Origin: Anaerolineales bacterium
GTDB lineage: Bacteria > Chloroflexota > Anaerolineae > Anaerolineales > E44-bin32
NCBI GenBank assembly: GCA_030606845.1
Contig: JAUWFP010000029.1
Coordinates: forward strand, 1 to 14,053
DNA: 14,053 nucleotides
Direction: 5' to 3'
The notes beneath the pieces were generated by a model, which was not told the origin of the DNA, ran no database searches, and was given only the letters and a program-made list of their open reading frames with translations. Shown one piece after another: positions 14,025 through 14,053 of this stretch. Each line of letters opens with the position of its first letter. The first letter of the stretch is position 1. Both the position numbers and the translations under genes were made by a program.

Positions 14025-14053
14025 ATTGCCGAATCCCTCAACTTTATTAGGAT

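Overview
The window reads as ordinary bacterial chromosome, moderately GC-rich. The gene set is mfd, pth, an L25 ribosomal protein of the long CTC/TL5 type, trmI, mgtE, a YegS-like lipid kinase, a YdjC-type deacetylase, a YugP-type peptidase and a CtpA-type protease. The style of the secreted protein (Thr/Pro linker, C-terminal membrane anchor) and the strongly palindromic intergenic repeats suggest Chloroflexota, perhaps Anaerolineae. That assignment is an inference from gene style, not a phylogenetic result.

Left part (1-3678, minus strand): a promoter at 3650-3678 drives a three-gene operon. It encodes a secreted, membrane-anchored protein of unknown role, then peptidyl-tRNA hydrolase (pth), then the transcription-repair coupling factor (mfd). 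The spacing is 4 nt, then an ATGA overlap. mfd runs off the left edge after 783 codons.

Repeat/transposase locus (3714-4763): a REP-associated tyrosine transposase (RAYT, HUH family) gene sits between two direct, diverged copies of a composite unit. Each unit is palindrome A, then a spacer of about 110-155 nt, then palindrome B. Two further solo palindromes of the same family lie at 6217-6251 and 11891-11924. Every copy is between transcription units.

Plus-strand operon (4824-6190): a consensus-like promoter, an unknown repetitive membrane-anchored protein, then rplY (L25) and a clear intrinsic terminator. The short leader just before the rplY ribosome-binding site folds into a hairpin. Its 6x6 internal loop closely copies loop E of 5S rRNA, the known binding site of L25. 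This looks like a molecular-mimicry feedback switch and is the most interesting single element here.

Right part (6317-14024, all minus strand): ctpA-like S41 protease with yugP-like peptidase; then mgtE, lipid kinase, YdjC deacetylase and methyltransferase as one tightly overlapping operon; then trmI with a Nudix (CoA-type) hydrolase. mgtE has a good promoter about 245 nt upstream of its start and a long, highly foldable leader that lacks the M-box signature. No tRNA, rRNA, CRISPR array or prophage genes were seen.
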